From positions 1,612,001 to 1,676,000 of the forward strand of contig CAWFPH010000002.1 of NCBI GenBank assembly GCA_963817615.1: 64,000 nt of DNA, written 5' to 3'. Each line of letters begins with the position of its first letter. Positions within the stretch are counted from its first letter, which is position 1. A program made the position numbers and the translations under genes. This document shows, piece after piece, positions 24,788 to 33,875 of this stretch. Source of the stretch: FEN-1219 sp963817615. Its GTDB lineage: Bacteria > Pseudomonadota > Gammaproteobacteria > Steroidobacterales > Rariloculaceae. The notes under the pieces are model-generated. The model did not search any database and was not told the origin of the DNA. It saw only the letters and a list, made by a program, of their open reading frames with translations.

Positions 24788-24859
24788 ATGGCAATCGTTG
24801 CACTGATTTGTCTCGGCCTTCTGGCCGGTGTTGCAGCCGCCGAAGTCAAAGTCGCCTAA
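24788..24859 (+). CDS. 23-residue hydrophobic small protein or leader peptide
   Basis: This short reading frame starts at an ATG placed 7 bases after AAGGAGG (24774-24780), one of the best Shine-Dalgarno sequences in the window. It encodes a peptide with a hydrophobic core ('IVALICLGLLAGVAAA') and a charged end ('EVKVA') before TAA. It could be a one-helix membrane peptide. It is divergent from lysR and has its own promoter candidate. I do not recognise it, and no gene follows on this strand for about 800 bases, so a leader role is less likely than a free small protein. Confidence 0.55.
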   Translation: MAIVALICLGLLAGVAAAEVKVA

Positions 24860-24996
24860 CGCGGCGCACCTCGGCTGACGCGCGGAAGCGCTGATCTCCC
24901 CCCTCAGCCTACGCGCTCAGCCGAGGAATTCTCCGACCTCGATCTGCCGCCTCGACGGTTGCGCGGCAGCCCCGACGGGAGGCGCCTTCGTTCTCT

Positions 24997-25013
24997 TCTC
25001 TCTCTCTCTCTCT
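24997..25013 (+). repeat. TC dinucleotide microsatellite
   Basis: About eight TC units in a row (TCTCTC... from 24997 to 25013) lie 50 bases after the 3' end of the GNAT gene on the opposite strand. Such runs are uncommon in GC-rich bacterial DNA. It is not within a reading frame that I believe is coding. Confidence 0.7.
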
Positions 25014-25064
25014 GCTCGCGCGTCTCCAGAGCACTCCGCCTCGTTCGGTCGCGGCGGCTGCGCC

Positions 25065-25574
25065 CTAGAGCTCGCGCGTCATTTCGATCATCGTTCGCCG
25101 AAACCCCACGCTTGCAAAAAGCCGCTGCGCCGTCTCGTTTCGTTCGGCGGTCGACAGCACGATCTGTGACAGCCCACGCGCCTCGAGAAACGCCATCACG
25201 GCTTCGAGCAAGGCGCGCCCCGCACCCTGCCGCCGCCGCTGCGGCTCGACGATGATGTCGTGCAGCACGCCCGCCGGCCCGCGCAACGACATGTAGTCGT
25301 ACGACTCCACCGCGCAATACGCATAGCCGATCACGTCGCCATTCTCCTCGGCGACGAAAATGGCGGCATCGGACTGAGCCAGCTGCGTGCCGAGAAACGA
25401 CGCATAGGCGTCCTTCGTCCGGCGGGTCGCCGCGAGAAAGCGCTTCGAGTCGAATTCGTGATGCGCCGCAACGAGCAGCGCGCCCAGCCGGCCGATGTGC
25501 GGCAAGTCGTCGCGTGTCGCACGCCGAATCAGCAACGCAGAGGACGAGCCTCGACCGATGGGCAATTCCGTCAT
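25065..25574 (-). CDS. GNAT-family N-acetyltransferase
   Basis: This 169-residue single GNAT domain has motif A with 'VLHDIIVEPQRRRQGAGRALL', where the R-R-x-G-x-G/A loop binds the acetyl-CoA pyrophosphate. 'GLSQIVLSTAERNETAQRLFASVGF' follows as motif B. It acetylates an amino group of an unknown substrate in the cytoplasm. It stands alone, and its start overlaps no neighbour. Confidence 0.85.
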   Translation of the reverse strand: MTELPIGRGSSSALLIRRATRDDLPHIGRLGALLVAAHHEFDSKRFLAATRRTKDAYASFLGTQLAQSDAAIFVAEENGDVIGYAYCAVESYDYMSLRGPAGVLHDIIVEPQRRRQGAGRALLEAVMAFLEARGLSQIVLSTAERNETAQRLFASVGFRRTMIEMTREL

Positions 25575-25671
25575 GTGCTCACTTTGCCAGCGACGCTACC
25601 CGACTCGTCAAGGCCGTCTCGACTCTCGTCGAAACATTGCGCCGGTTATCCGGCTCGCCTAATGTGCGCGC

Positions 25672-26196
25672 ATGCGTAGGACGGTGCTGACGCTTTTCTT
25701 CACGCTGGCGACGTGGCTGTCGCTGACGGCTCAAACTTCGCCGCCGACTGCGAGGCAGGAGGTTCACGCTTCTTTGAACCAGCTCATGCAGGGCGTTCTG
25801 TATCCTGCCGCCAACGTGGTTTTCTATCCGCAGTTCGAGGATCCCGGGGAGACGAAGCCCGCACCGGGCAACGACCCGGCGATGGCCACGGATCCGCTCG
25901 TCAGCGTCTTCGGCGGATGGCAAGCGATCGAGAACGCGGCGTTGGCGCTCACGGAGTCCGCCAACTTGTTGCTGATCCCGGGCCGAGTCTGCTCGAACGG
26001 CGCGGCCGTTCCGATCACGGACCCGGCCTGGCCGATGTTCGTGCAGGAGCTTCGCGACGCCGGTCTGCAAGCGTACGCGGCGGCCAAAGCCAAAGATCGG
26101 GACAAAATGATCGAGCTCTCGAACACGGTCAACGACGCGTGCGCCCACTGTCATCGCAAGTGGCGACCGAGAACCGCGGCGAACCGCTGCAAATAG
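25672..26196 (+). CDS. Exported c-type cytochrome (c-556/c'-like)
   Basis: This 174-residue secreted protein has a signal peptide of about 20 residues and a single C-terminal heme site CAHCH (Cys157, Cys160, His161) followed by 'RKWRP'. The C-terminal heme on a helical protein resembles the cytochrome c'/c-556 fold; Met39 in 'LNQLMQGVLYPAAN' is a candidate axial ligand. It also has two extra Cys (107 and 173) that could form a disulfide. It has its own transcription unit. It may serve the periplasmic oxidases of this region, but no gene order supports a specific partner. Confidence 0.8.
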   Translation: MRRTVLTLFFTLATWLSLTAQTSPPTARQEVHASLNQLMQGVLYPAANVVFYPQFEDPGETKPAPGNDPAMATDPLVSVFGGWQAIENAALALTESANLLLIPGRVCSNGAAVPITDPAWPMFVQELRDAGLQAYAAAKAKDRDKMIELSNTVNDACAHCHRKWRPRTAANRCK

Positions 26197-26276
26197 GACG
26201 CTCACCTGCTCTAAACCGGGTGAGGCGGCGCGTTGGACCGTACGTCGGCGCCGGTTGGCCGGCGTCGTGCCGTACG

Positions 26277-26894
26277 TCAATCCCACGGAATCACTCGAAG
26301 CTGCGGCCATACTGCCCGGGCACGCGCCGCTTTCCTTTCGTGGGTCGCCTTGTTCGGCAGCACGTAGTTCGGCCTGACGATCATGTCGAAGATGTCCCGC
26401 AGCCCAAACGGGGCGAAGACGTCCAGACCACCGCCCCGTATGAGCCGGACGCCGACGGCGTGCGTGGCGGAGGCGTAGCGCGTAATGGCCTCGTCCGCGG
26501 ACGAGAGCGGCGGATAGGCGATCCCGAAGTGATCCTCGAACCACAGATGGACTCGCGCCTGATTGCAAACCTCCACGCGCGCCGGGAACGCCGGTAGAGC
26601 GCTGCGAACGCGGCGCTCCACCGACGCTTCGGTCTCTTCGGAGAGATCCGTGCCGTCGAAATAGATGACGTCGTAGTCGTTGATGCCGGTGCCTGGCGGC
26701 CGACCCGTAATCGAGTTCCAGACTGTTTGATAGACGCATCCCGCGACGACTCGCCACTGCGGAAGGTCGGTGTCTTGCGCAACGTTCAGCAGTTGCATGA
26801 GACGAGGGTCGGCTCGAACGATGTGCTCGAGTCTCGCCAAGAGGTCAGGCGGCGCTTCGTCGTGCCGTGGCTTGTGGCGATTGTCGGCCGGCAT
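26277..26894 (-). CDS. Nucleotidyltransferase-fold protein (DUF925 type)
   Basis: This 205-residue protein shows 'WRVVAGCVYQTVWNSITGRP', 'INDYDVIYFD' with the DxD metal motif, and 'VEVCNQARVHLWFEDHFG'. These are the hallmarks of the small nucleotidyltransferase family formerly DUF925. The C-terminus has 'PFGLRDIFDMIVRPNYV', also typical. The biochemical role of the family is not established as far as I know. It lies between a cytochrome gene and a permease gene with no evident link. Confidence 0.85.
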   Translation of the reverse strand: MPADNRHKPRHDEAPPDLLARLEHIVRADPRLMQLLNVAQDTDLPQWRVVAGCVYQTVWNSITGRPPGTGINDYDVIYFDGTDLSEETEASVERRVRSALPAFPARVEVCNQARVHLWFEDHFGIAYPPLSSADEAITRYASATHAVGVRLIRGGGLDVFAPFGLRDIFDMIVRPNYVLPNKATHERKAARARAVWPQLRVIPWD

Positions 26895-27002
26895 AGGGGC
26901 TCAAACGAACTGCACAACGCTTTGGAGACGCGAATTGTGGCACTACAAGAGGGGGATCGGCGGCCTATTCGAGACGTCGCGGCCGGCTCGCGCTGCCCGC
27001 GG

Positions 27003-29471
27003 CTATTCGTAGCGCAGAGCTCGGAGCGGATCGACGCGGCTCGCGCGGTAGGCGGGAATCGCGGCCGCGACGACGGCGACGCACGCCAGCACGAGCGGAA
27101 CGCTCACGAAGACGGCGACGTTCCGCGGCCCGACGCCGTACAACATCGACGCCACCAAACCGGCCGCGAGGTACGCCGCCGCTAGACCCAGTGCGGTGCC
27201 GACGAGGACCAGGACGAGTCCTTGCCTCAGCACCATGCCGACGATGCGCTTGCTTCGAGCGCCGAGCGCCATTCGAATGCCGATCTCGTGCGTCCGCTCA
27301 CGCACCGAGTACGCCACGAGCCCGTACACACCGATCGCAGCGAGCAGCAGCGCGACGCCGCCGAACACGCTCATCAGGAGCATGTTCGCGCGCTGCCGCG
27401 CGATCGAGTCTGCGACGATTGCGCGCATCGAGGCAATCTCCGTGACCGGCACCGCGATGCTTCGTTGAATCTCGTTGCGAATGGCGTTGGCCGCCCCGAG
27501 CGGATCGCTGCGCGTTCGAACGATCCACGCGAGCGAGTCGCCCGGCAGAAGACTCTTCAGCCACGTGCCCGAAAGCTGCGCGAAAGGGACGTACATCGTG
27601 CCGCGCACGAGCTCCAGGCGCGCCTGACGGACGTTCTCGACGATGCCGATGACCTCGCGCTCGGGCTCGTCGTGGCCGCCGCCGATTCGGATCTTCCGGC
27701 CGATCGGATCTTGGCCGTTCGGCCACCATCGATCGGCGAGCGCGCGGTTGATGACGATCACGGGCGTGCTGCCCGCGGCGTCGCGCTCTGCGAATACGCG
27801 ACCTCGCACCACGGGGACCCGGAACACGTCGAAGTAGTCCGCGGTGCTGATCGTGACGTCGCCGCCGCCGGAAAACGGTCTGCCGGCGTCGTCTCTGCCG
27901 ACGATCTTGAAGATCTCGCCCCAGGTCCGCTGCAGCGGCACGCAACAGGTCGCGCCCGCGGCTACGACGCCCGGGATCGCGCGGATCTCGTCGAGCGTGC
28001 TTCGGACGAGGTCGACGGTGGGCGTCGCGGATAGGAATCGCTGCTCGGACAACAACGTGCGCATGACTACCACGTTGTCCACGTCGACGCCGGGATCGAT
28101 GGCGCTCAGCGCGGCCGTCGTTTCGATCAGCAGGCCGGCGCCGATCAGGAGCACGACGGCCAAACCGATTTCCGCGACGACGAGAATCGAGCGGCTCGTG
28201 TGCCTGCCGAGCCCGGTCGCGGCAAGGCCGCCCGCATGCTTGATCGCCGTGTTCGGATCGGTGCGCGACGCGATCAGCGCCGGCAGCAGGCCGGAGCAGA
28301 TCACGGTCACGATCGAGACCGCCGCCGTGAACGCAACGATGCGCCAGTCTATCGCGAGCAGCGTTCCGTCTTCGCCGAGCCGAGACAACCCGACTGTGCT
28401 GACGGTCGACAGCGCGCGGATTCCGGCGAACCCGACGAGCAAGCCGAGCGCGCTGCCCAGCGCAGACAAGATCAGGCTTTCCGCCAACAGTTGCCGAACG
28501 ATTCGCCAGCGCCCCGCACCGAGTGCCACGCGCACCGCGAGCTCCCGCTCGCGGCCGCTCGCGCGCACGAGCATGAGATTCGCCACATTCGCGCACGCGA
28601 TCAGCAGTACGCAGCAGACGGCGCCGAAGAGCAGCCCCAGCACGTTTCGGGGGTCGTTCCGGAACAAACTGCTCGATCCCGTGGCGATCAGCGCGTCCTT
28701 GAACGGCACCGCGCCGAACCGGACGTGGTCGTTCAAGGCAGCCGAAACACGATCGAAAGACGCCGTCGAGGCGTCGAGCTTCGCTTGCGCTTGCAGCAAG
28801 GAAACGCCGGGCTTCAGCCGCGCGGCGGCCTGAAACCACGCTCTGCCGTCGGTCCCGGTCGCGGGCAGCTGCATCGGAACCCACAGATCGATGCGGCCGA
28901 ATTCGCGAGTATCGAACGTCTCCGCGGTGACGCCGACGACGGTATGTGCGGTCCCGTTCAAGAGAATCGTGCTGCCGATCGTTTCGGGATTGCCGCCGAG
29001 CCGGCGCATCCAGAAGTCGTAGCTGACGACGGCGGATTTCGCGGCGCCGGGCAGATCCTCATCGACGGTGAATGGCCGGCCCAATGCCATGCGCGCGCGG
29101 AACGTACGGAAGTACGGCTCGGTGACCTCGCTCACGGCGAGCCGCTCGAGCACGTCGCCGGCCGAGTAGTTGATCCAGCCGTAACGGTAGGCGCCCACGT
29201 CCTCGATGACGTCGGTTTGCGCTCGAAGATGCCGGTAGGCCGCGGCCGAAATGCCCGTATCGTTGGGTTGCCCGTTCACGGTATTGACGAGCTGCACGAG
29301 ACGCTCGGCGTCGGGGAACGGCACGGGCTTCAGCACGACGGTGTTGAAGACCGTGAAGATGGCCGTGGTCGCGCCGATACCGAGCGCGAGGGTGAGTACG
29401 ACCGTGGCCGCAAAGACTGGGCTCTTGCGCAGAGCTCTTAGGGCTTGCCTGAGGCCGTTGAGCGTTTCCAC
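27003..29471 (-). CDS. FtsX/MacB-type ABC permease, ADOP-like
   Basis: This 822-residue membrane protein is of the duplicated 'ADOP' layout: N-terminal helix ('RKSPVFAATVVLTLALGIGATTAIF', split here across 18-42), a periplasmic MacB core, three helices with 'LLIACANVANLMLVRASGRERELAVR', a second periplasmic core, and three final helices with 'GIRMALGARSKRIVGMVLRQG'. It ends 'YRASRVDPLRALRYE', a family signature. I place the start at GTG 29471, where homologues begin. No MacB ATPase or membrane-fusion gene is adjacent, so it is an orphan permease. Such proteins are thought to act in envelope export or signalling. Confidence 0.85.
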   Translation of the reverse strand: METLNGLRQALRALRKSPVFAATVVLTLALGIGATTAIFTVFNTVVLKPVPFPDAERLVQLVNTVNGQPNDTGISAAAYRHLRAQTDVIEDVGAYRYGWINYSAGDVLERLAVSEVTEPYFRTFRARMALGRPFTVDEDLPGAAKSAVVSYDFWMRRLGGNPETIGSTILLNGTAHTVVGVTAETFDTREFGRIDLWVPMQLPATGTDGRAWFQAAARLKPGVSLLQAQAKLDASTASFDRVSAALNDHVRFGAVPFKDALIATGSSSLFRNDPRNVLGLLFGAVCCVLLIACANVANLMLVRASGRERELAVRVALGAGRWRIVRQLLAESLILSALGSALGLLVGFAGIRALSTVSTVGLSRLGEDGTLLAIDWRIVAFTAAVSIVTVICSGLLPALIASRTDPNTAIKHAGGLAATGLGRHTSRSILVVAEIGLAVVLLIGAGLLIETTAALSAIDPGVDVDNVVVMRTLLSEQRFLSATPTVDLVRSTLDEIRAIPGVVAAGATCCVPLQRTWGEIFKIVGRDDAGRPFSGGGDVTISTADYFDVFRVPVVRGRVFAERDAAGSTPVIVINRALADRWWPNGQDPIGRKIRIGGGHDEPEREVIGIVENVRQARLELVRGTMYVPFAQLSGTWLKSLLPGDSLAWIVRTRSDPLGAANAIRNEIQRSIAVPVTEIASMRAIVADSIARQRANMLLMSVFGGVALLLAAIGVYGLVAYSVRERTHEIGIRMALGARSKRIVGMVLRQGLVLVLVGTALGLAAAYLAAGLVASMLYGVGPRNVAVFVSVPLVLACVAVVAAAIPAYRASRVDPLRALRYE

Positions 29472-29606
29472 GAGCCGCCAACCTACGCGCGAACGCCGCA
29501 GCGGGCAAGATCCGGCTTCCCGATCGAGCGGAGCGCGAAGCACGGCGCGCCTCGGGCGTGGCCCTGCTAAGCTCCGGCCACCGTCGATGGAGGTCTCAAG
29601 AACGTC

Positions 29607-29936
29607 ATGCAGAACGACAAAGTCACGACCGGCCTCACGCTGCCGGGCTACAAGATCGTGCGCACGATCGGAGTCGTCAGAGGCATCCGCGTGCGCTCGC
29701 GCTCGCTCGTCGGCAACGTGTTCGGCGGCCTGCAAACGTTGTTTGGCGGCAATATCACGGTCTACACGCGGCTCTGCGAAGAGACCCGATCGGAGACCTA
29801 CCACCTGATGTGCCACCATGCCGACGTGAACGGCGCGAACGCGATCATCGGCATGCGTTACGACGCCACGGAGGTCATGGCCGGGTTGACGGAGGTGCTG
29901 TGCTACGGCACTGCGGTGGTCGTCGAGCCCGAGTGA
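29607..29936 (+). CDS. YbjQ/UPF0145 family protein
   Basis: This 109-residue protein has the YbjQ pattern: 'TTGLTLPGYKIVRTIGVVRG', 'SRSLVGNVFGGLQTLFGGNI', then 'ANAIIGMRYDATEV' and 'EVLCYGTAVVVEP'. The family forms pentamers with a dodecin-like core and is sometimes called a heavy-metal-binding domain, with unproven function. It is divergent from the permease at 27003 and stands as a single gene. Confidence 0.85.
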   Translation: MQNDKVTTGLTLPGYKIVRTIGVVRGIRVRSRSLVGNVFGGLQTLFGGNITVYTRLCEETRSETYHLMCHHADVNGANAIIGMRYDATEVMAGLTEVLCYGTAVVVEPE

Positions 29937-30035
29937 GCGGTTCGCGGCGGCCGCGAGCCGCTCGTGCGATCGTGGCGGCGAGGACCGGCGCGGCTCAGCC
30001 CGACGGCGGCGGTGAGCGTGAACGCCGTCGGCGCA

Positions 30036-31169
30036 CTACGCGTCGTTGGGCGCGTGTTTGCCGATGCCTTGCCGCAGGTGCGCCCCGCCGCCATCGCCGA
30101 GGGCGGTTGGCGCCGTGCTCTCGGGGCGGCTCGAGGAGTCCGCCGTTGCGCGCGCTTCCTGGTGGCGCCGCCAAGCCGCCGGCGGCGCGCCGACGAGCCG
30201 TTTGAACGCGCGCGAGAACGCAGCTTCGGAGTCGTAGCCGACCTCCGCGGCGATGGCCGCGACGGTCATTCGTCCGGAGCGCAGCATTCGCGAGGCGATC
30301 TGCATTCGCCAGCTCGTCAGATACTGCATCGCGGGTTGGCCGATGAGGCTGACGAAGCGCTCGTGCAACGCCGACCGCGAGAGGCCGACCTGCTTGCTGA
30401 GCTCATCGAGCGTCCACAACGCCGCGGGCTTGGCGTGCAGCAGCGTCAAGGCGCGGCCCACATGGCGGTCGCGCAACCCGGCGAGCCAGCCGCGCGATTG
30501 GTCCGGCAACGTGTCGACGTGGCGGCGGACCGCATCCACGAACATCATCTCGCTGAGGCGCTCCAGCATGGCGTCGCTGCCGGGCCTGCGGTGGCTCGAC
30601 TCTTGCGCGGCGAGCTGCACGAATTGATCGCTCCAAGCCGCGCTCGCCGCGGCCGGAAGATGCAGCATTCTCGGCAGAGCCGCGATCAACGGATTGAACG
30701 GCCGTAGGTCGCACCCGATGAAGCCGCACACCAGTGTCGTGTCGTCGGGGCCGATGCCGCACGGCGGAGCGTCGTCCTCGATCGTGCTCACGCTCGGCCC
30801 GGCGTGGGAACTTTCGTAGGCCACGCGGAAGGGTCGGCCTTCGTGCTTCATGGCGTAATACGAGTCGATCTTGGGATCGGCACGCATGCCCGGCGCGCTC
30901 GACAGCACGTGCGGATCGCCGTGTGTCAGCAAAATCACGTCGCCGCGGCGCAGCTTGAGCGGGGGCTCACCGACGATTGCCGCCCAGCATTCACCTCGCG
31001 TCACGACGTGATACTCGATGACGTGCTCGGCGCCCGGCATGACGGCCGCGGCGATATCGCCCGAGGGTGGCGCTTCGGCTGCCCATTTCCCTCCGCACGA
31101 CACGTAGAAATACAAAGCGCTGCGCAATCTCACGCTGCGCAGCACGTCGGAAAGCGTGTCGTTTTCCAT
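30036..31169 (-). CDS. AraC-family regulator with cupin sensor domain
   Basis: This 377-residue protein has an N-terminal cupin-like sensor ('LYFYVSCGGKWAAEAPPSG', 'PLKLRRGDVILLTHGDPHVL'). Two C-terminal helix-turn-helix motifs follow ('WTLDELSKQVGLSRSALHERF' and 'VAAIAAEVGYDSEAAFSRAFKR'). This is the Cupin_6/AraC architecture. ATG 31169 was chosen because residues upstream of 'MENDTLSDVLRSV' look non-coding. It is divergent from three methyltransferase genes, which it may control. Confidence 0.85.
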   Translation of the reverse strand: MENDTLSDVLRSVRLRSALYFYVSCGGKWAAEAPPSGDIAAAVMPGAEHVIEYHVVTRGECWAAIVGEPPLKLRRGDVILLTHGDPHVLSSAPGMRADPKIDSYYAMKHEGRPFRVAYESSHAGPSVSTIEDDAPPCGIGPDDTTLVCGFIGCDLRPFNPLIAALPRMLHLPAAASAAWSDQFVQLAAQESSHRRPGSDAMLERLSEMMFVDAVRRHVDTLPDQSRGWLAGLRDRHVGRALTLLHAKPAALWTLDELSKQVGLSRSALHERFVSLIGQPAMQYLTSWRMQIASRMLRSGRMTVAAIAAEVGYDSEAAFSRAFKRLVGAPPAAWRRHQEARATADSSSRPESTAPTALGDGGGAHLRQGIGKHAPNDA

Positions 31170-31349
31170 ATGCGGAACCCAGCGCGTCGTCGCTTCAGTC
31201 GCATCGATTCTCGCAGAACCGCCCCCGAATAGTCTGCGCCGAAACGGATTTTCGGACGGTCGAGCAAATCGCGAGGATTTTCGGCCAAGGTAAGACGCGG
31301 TCGAGCTGCCGAGAATACGCATCCCACGACCCAACTTTCGGAGATGCTC

Positions 31350-32183
31350 ATGTCAACGGCGACACAGACCCCGTCTCGGGCGCCCGATCTCGCGGCGATC
31401 AAAGCCAAACAGCAAGCCACCTGGGCCGCCGGCGACTACGCCGTCGTCGGCGCGACGCTGCAGCTGGTCGGCGAGTCGCTTGCCGAAGCCGCCGACGTCC
31501 GCGCCGGCGAACGCGTGCTCGACGTCGCCGCCGGCAACGGCAACGCCACGCTCGCGGCCGCCCGGCGCTTTGCCGAGGTGATATCCACGGACTACGTCGA
31601 TGCGTTGCTGCGCAAGGGCGCGGACAGGGCGCACGCGGAGGGCTGGAAGGTCGACTTCCGGACGGCCGACGCAGAGGCGCTGCCATTCGCAGATCGCAGC
31701 TTCGATGCGGTGCTGTCGACGTTCGGGGTGATGTTTACGCCCGATCATCGGAAAGCCGCGCGCGAAATGCTGCGCGTGGCGCGCAGCGGCGGTCGCATCG
31801 GTCTCGCCAACTGGACGCCGACCGGCTTCATCGGCCAACTGTTCAAGCTGCTCGGCCGCTACGTGCCGCCGCCAGCCGCTTTGCAATCGCCGGCCCTCTG
31901 GGGCACGGAGACCCACATCGTCGAGCTGTTCGGCCAGCACGCGAGCGACATCCGCACGGCGCGCAAGACGTTTACGTTCCGTTACCGGTCGGCCGCGCAT
32001 TGGCTGCAGTTTTTCCGCGATTACTACGGGCCGATGAATCGGGCATTCGCTGCGCTCGACGACGTCGGTCGCGGCGAGCTCGAGCACGACATCGTCGCGC
32101 TGCTCGATGGCCTGAACGAAGGCGGCTCCGGCTCGCTCGTCGTGCCGAGCGAGTACCTGGAGATCGTCATCGTCAAGCATTGA
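31350..32183 (+). CDS. Class I SAM-dependent methyltransferase (first of three)
   Basis: This 277-residue protein is of the UbiE type. The SAM loop is 'ERVLDVAAGNGNATLAAARRF', with 'DAEALPFADRSFDAVLSTFG' as motif II and 'RSGGRIGLANWTPTGFIGQLF' as motif III. The second ATG (31350) is preferred because GGAG lies 6 bases ahead; the ATG at 31344 has none. The substrate is unknown. It begins a run of three methyltransferase genes on one strand, divergent from an AraC regulator. Confidence 0.85.
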   Translation: MSTATQTPSRAPDLAAIKAKQQATWAAGDYAVVGATLQLVGESLAEAADVRAGERVLDVAAGNGNATLAAARRFAEVISTDYVDALLRKGADRAHAEGWKVDFRTADAEALPFADRSFDAVLSTFGVMFTPDHRKAAREMLRVARSGGRIGLANWTPTGFIGQLFKLLGRYVPPPAALQSPALWGTETHIVELFGQHASDIRTARKTFTFRYRSAAHWLQFFRDYYGPMNRAFAALDDVGRGELEHDIVALLDGLNEGGSGSLVVPSEYLEIVIVKH

Positions 32184-32249
32184 GGCGACGGCGCGCGGCC
32201 GGCGCGTCGATCGGCCACCGCGCGCTTCGCCGCTCTTTTGGAGAAAGTC

Positions 32250-33125
32250 ATGAGTACCGTCGTCAACACTCGTTCGTACGAAGGCAATGCCGAGGCCATC
32301 GAGGCCTGGAACGGCGTTCTGTTCGACAAGTTCGTGCGCTTCCGCCACATCTTGTGCGGCGGCCTCGCGATCGTCGGCACCACCGCGCTCGATCGGCACG
32401 CGCCCCCGGCCGGTGGGCGGGTGCTCGACGTCGGCTGCGGTTTCGGCGACAGCACCTGCGACATCGCCAATCGGATCGGACCGAGGGGCGAAGCGATCGG
32501 CACCGATGTTGCGGCCCGGTTCATCGAGGTGGCTGCCGCGGAAGCGGCTGCCGCGGGCGTATCGAACGCGCGTTTCACCGTTGCCGACGCGCAGTCCGAT
32601 TCGCTCGGCGGACCCTACGATTACGTGTTCTCGCGCTTCGGGACGATGTTCTTCGAGAACCCGGTCGCTGCGCTGCGCAATCTCCGCCGCGCGCTCAAGT
32701 CGGGCGGGCGCCTCGTCATGACCGTATGGCGCAAGAAGGAAGACAACCCCTGGCTCCACGACGCCGAGCGAGCGGTCGCGCCGATCGTGCCGCTGCCGCC
32801 GAGCACCGACGAGCCGACCTGCGGTCCCGGACCGTTCTCGATGGCGAGCGCGGACGTCGTGAGCGCACAATTGCTCGCCGCCGGTTTCCGCGAGGTGGCG
32901 TTCGAGCGCTTCGATACGCCGATTCGAATCGGCGATTCGGTGGGCGACGCGGTGAACTTTGCGATGGCTCTCGGTCCGGCGGGCGAGATGATTCGGCTGG
33001 CGGGTGCGGAAGGCGAGCGACGCCGGCCGCAGGTCGCGATCGCGCTCGACGGGCTGCTGGCGCCGCTCGCTCGACCGGCAGGCGTGTTCGCGGGCGCGAG
33101 CACCTGGATCATCGTGGCGCGATGA
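32250..33125 (+). CDS. Class I SAM-dependent methyltransferase (second of three)
   Basis: This 291-residue protein has 'GRVLDVGCGFGDSTCDIANRI' as the SAM loop, 'DAQSDSLGGPYDYVFSRFG' and 'LKSGGRLVMTVWRKKEDNPW'. It resembles the first gene in overall plan but has a longer C-terminal part. A GGAGAAAG ribosome site precedes ATG 32250. The 66-bp gap from the first gene and the 16-bp gap to the third suggest one transcript. The substrate is unknown. Confidence 0.85.
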   Translation: MSTVVNTRSYEGNAEAIEAWNGVLFDKFVRFRHILCGGLAIVGTTALDRHAPPAGGRVLDVGCGFGDSTCDIANRIGPRGEAIGTDVAARFIEVAAAEAAAAGVSNARFTVADAQSDSLGGPYDYVFSRFGTMFFENPVAALRNLRRALKSGGRLVMTVWRKKEDNPWLHDAERAVAPIVPLPPSTDEPTCGPGPFSMASADVVSAQLLAAGFREVAFERFDTPIRIGDSVGDAVNFAMALGPAGEMIRLAGAEGERRRPQVAIALDGLLAPLARPAGVFAGASTWIIVAR

Positions 33126-33141
33126 TTCGCCGGGAGGCGTC

Positions 33142-33864
33142 ATGACGACAGCACAACGACATTACGATGATTTGCTCGCGTCCATCTATGTCTGGATGGC
33201 GGGAGGTCTCGAGCAGGCGTTGGCGGCCGGCGCCGAGGAGGTCGCGCCGCTGTTGCCCGGGGACGGAATTGCCGTCGATCTCGGCGCCGGTTTCGGCATG
33301 CACGCGATGCCGCTCGCGGCCGGAGGCTACGACGTCGTCGCGCTCGATACCTCGAAGCCACTGCTCGACGTGCTGCGGTCGAACAGCGCCGGCCTCGCGA
33401 TCCGGGCGATCGAGGCCGATCTGACCGACTTCCGCCGGTATGTCGCGGCGCCGGCGGCGCTGATCGTGTGCCTCGGCGACACCTTGACGCATCTACCGGA
33501 TGCGACGCAGCTCGCGCGGCTGTTCCACGACGTCGCGGCGACCCTAAGACCCGGCGGAAGGCTCGTTCTCACGTTTCGCGACTACAGCCATCCCGCCGTC
33601 GGCGACGCCCGTTTCATTCCGGTGCGCAGCGATGGCGAGCGGATCCACACGTGCTTTCTCGAGGAGTCGGGCGATCGCATGCTCGTTCACGACATCGTCC
33701 ACGAGCGCCAGGGGGCGGGTTGGCGCATGCGGGTCGGCAGCTATCCGAAACTGCGCCTGTCTCCGCACACCGTGGCAAGGGCGCTGCTCGATGCCGGTTT
33801 GGAGCCGTCGGCTGCGGCCGGACCGCGCGGCATGGTTCGCGTGACGGCGATTCGCCACGGCTGA
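33142..33864 (+). CDS. Class I SAM-dependent methyltransferase (third of three)
   Basis: This 240-residue protein has 'GIAVDLGAGFGMHAMPLAAGG' as the SAM loop, then 'VVALDTSKPLLDVLRSN' with the acidic ribose ligand, and 'LRPGGRLVLTFRDYSH'. It starts 16 bp after the second methyltransferase behind CGGGAGG. It lacks the UbiE-like second motif and looks like a different subfamily. It ends 11 bp before the convergent permease gene. Confidence 0.85.
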   Translation: MTTAQRHYDDLLASIYVWMAGGLEQALAAGAEEVAPLLPGDGIAVDLGAGFGMHAMPLAAGGYDVVALDTSKPLLDVLRSNSAGLAIRAIEADLTDFRRYVAAPAALIVCLGDTLTHLPDATQLARLFHDVAATLRPGGRLVLTFRDYSHPAVGDARFIPVRSDGERIHTCFLEESGDRMLVHDIVHERQGAGWRMRVGSYPKLRLSPHTVARALLDAGLEPSAAAGPRGMVRVTAIRHG

Positions 33865-33875
33865 TCCATGCGGCG

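Noticed and set aside
24991..25013. A candidate CRISPR or transposon end in the TC-rich stretch
   Set aside because: It has no repeat-spacer pattern, no terminal inverted repeat and no transposase; it is only a dinucleotide run.
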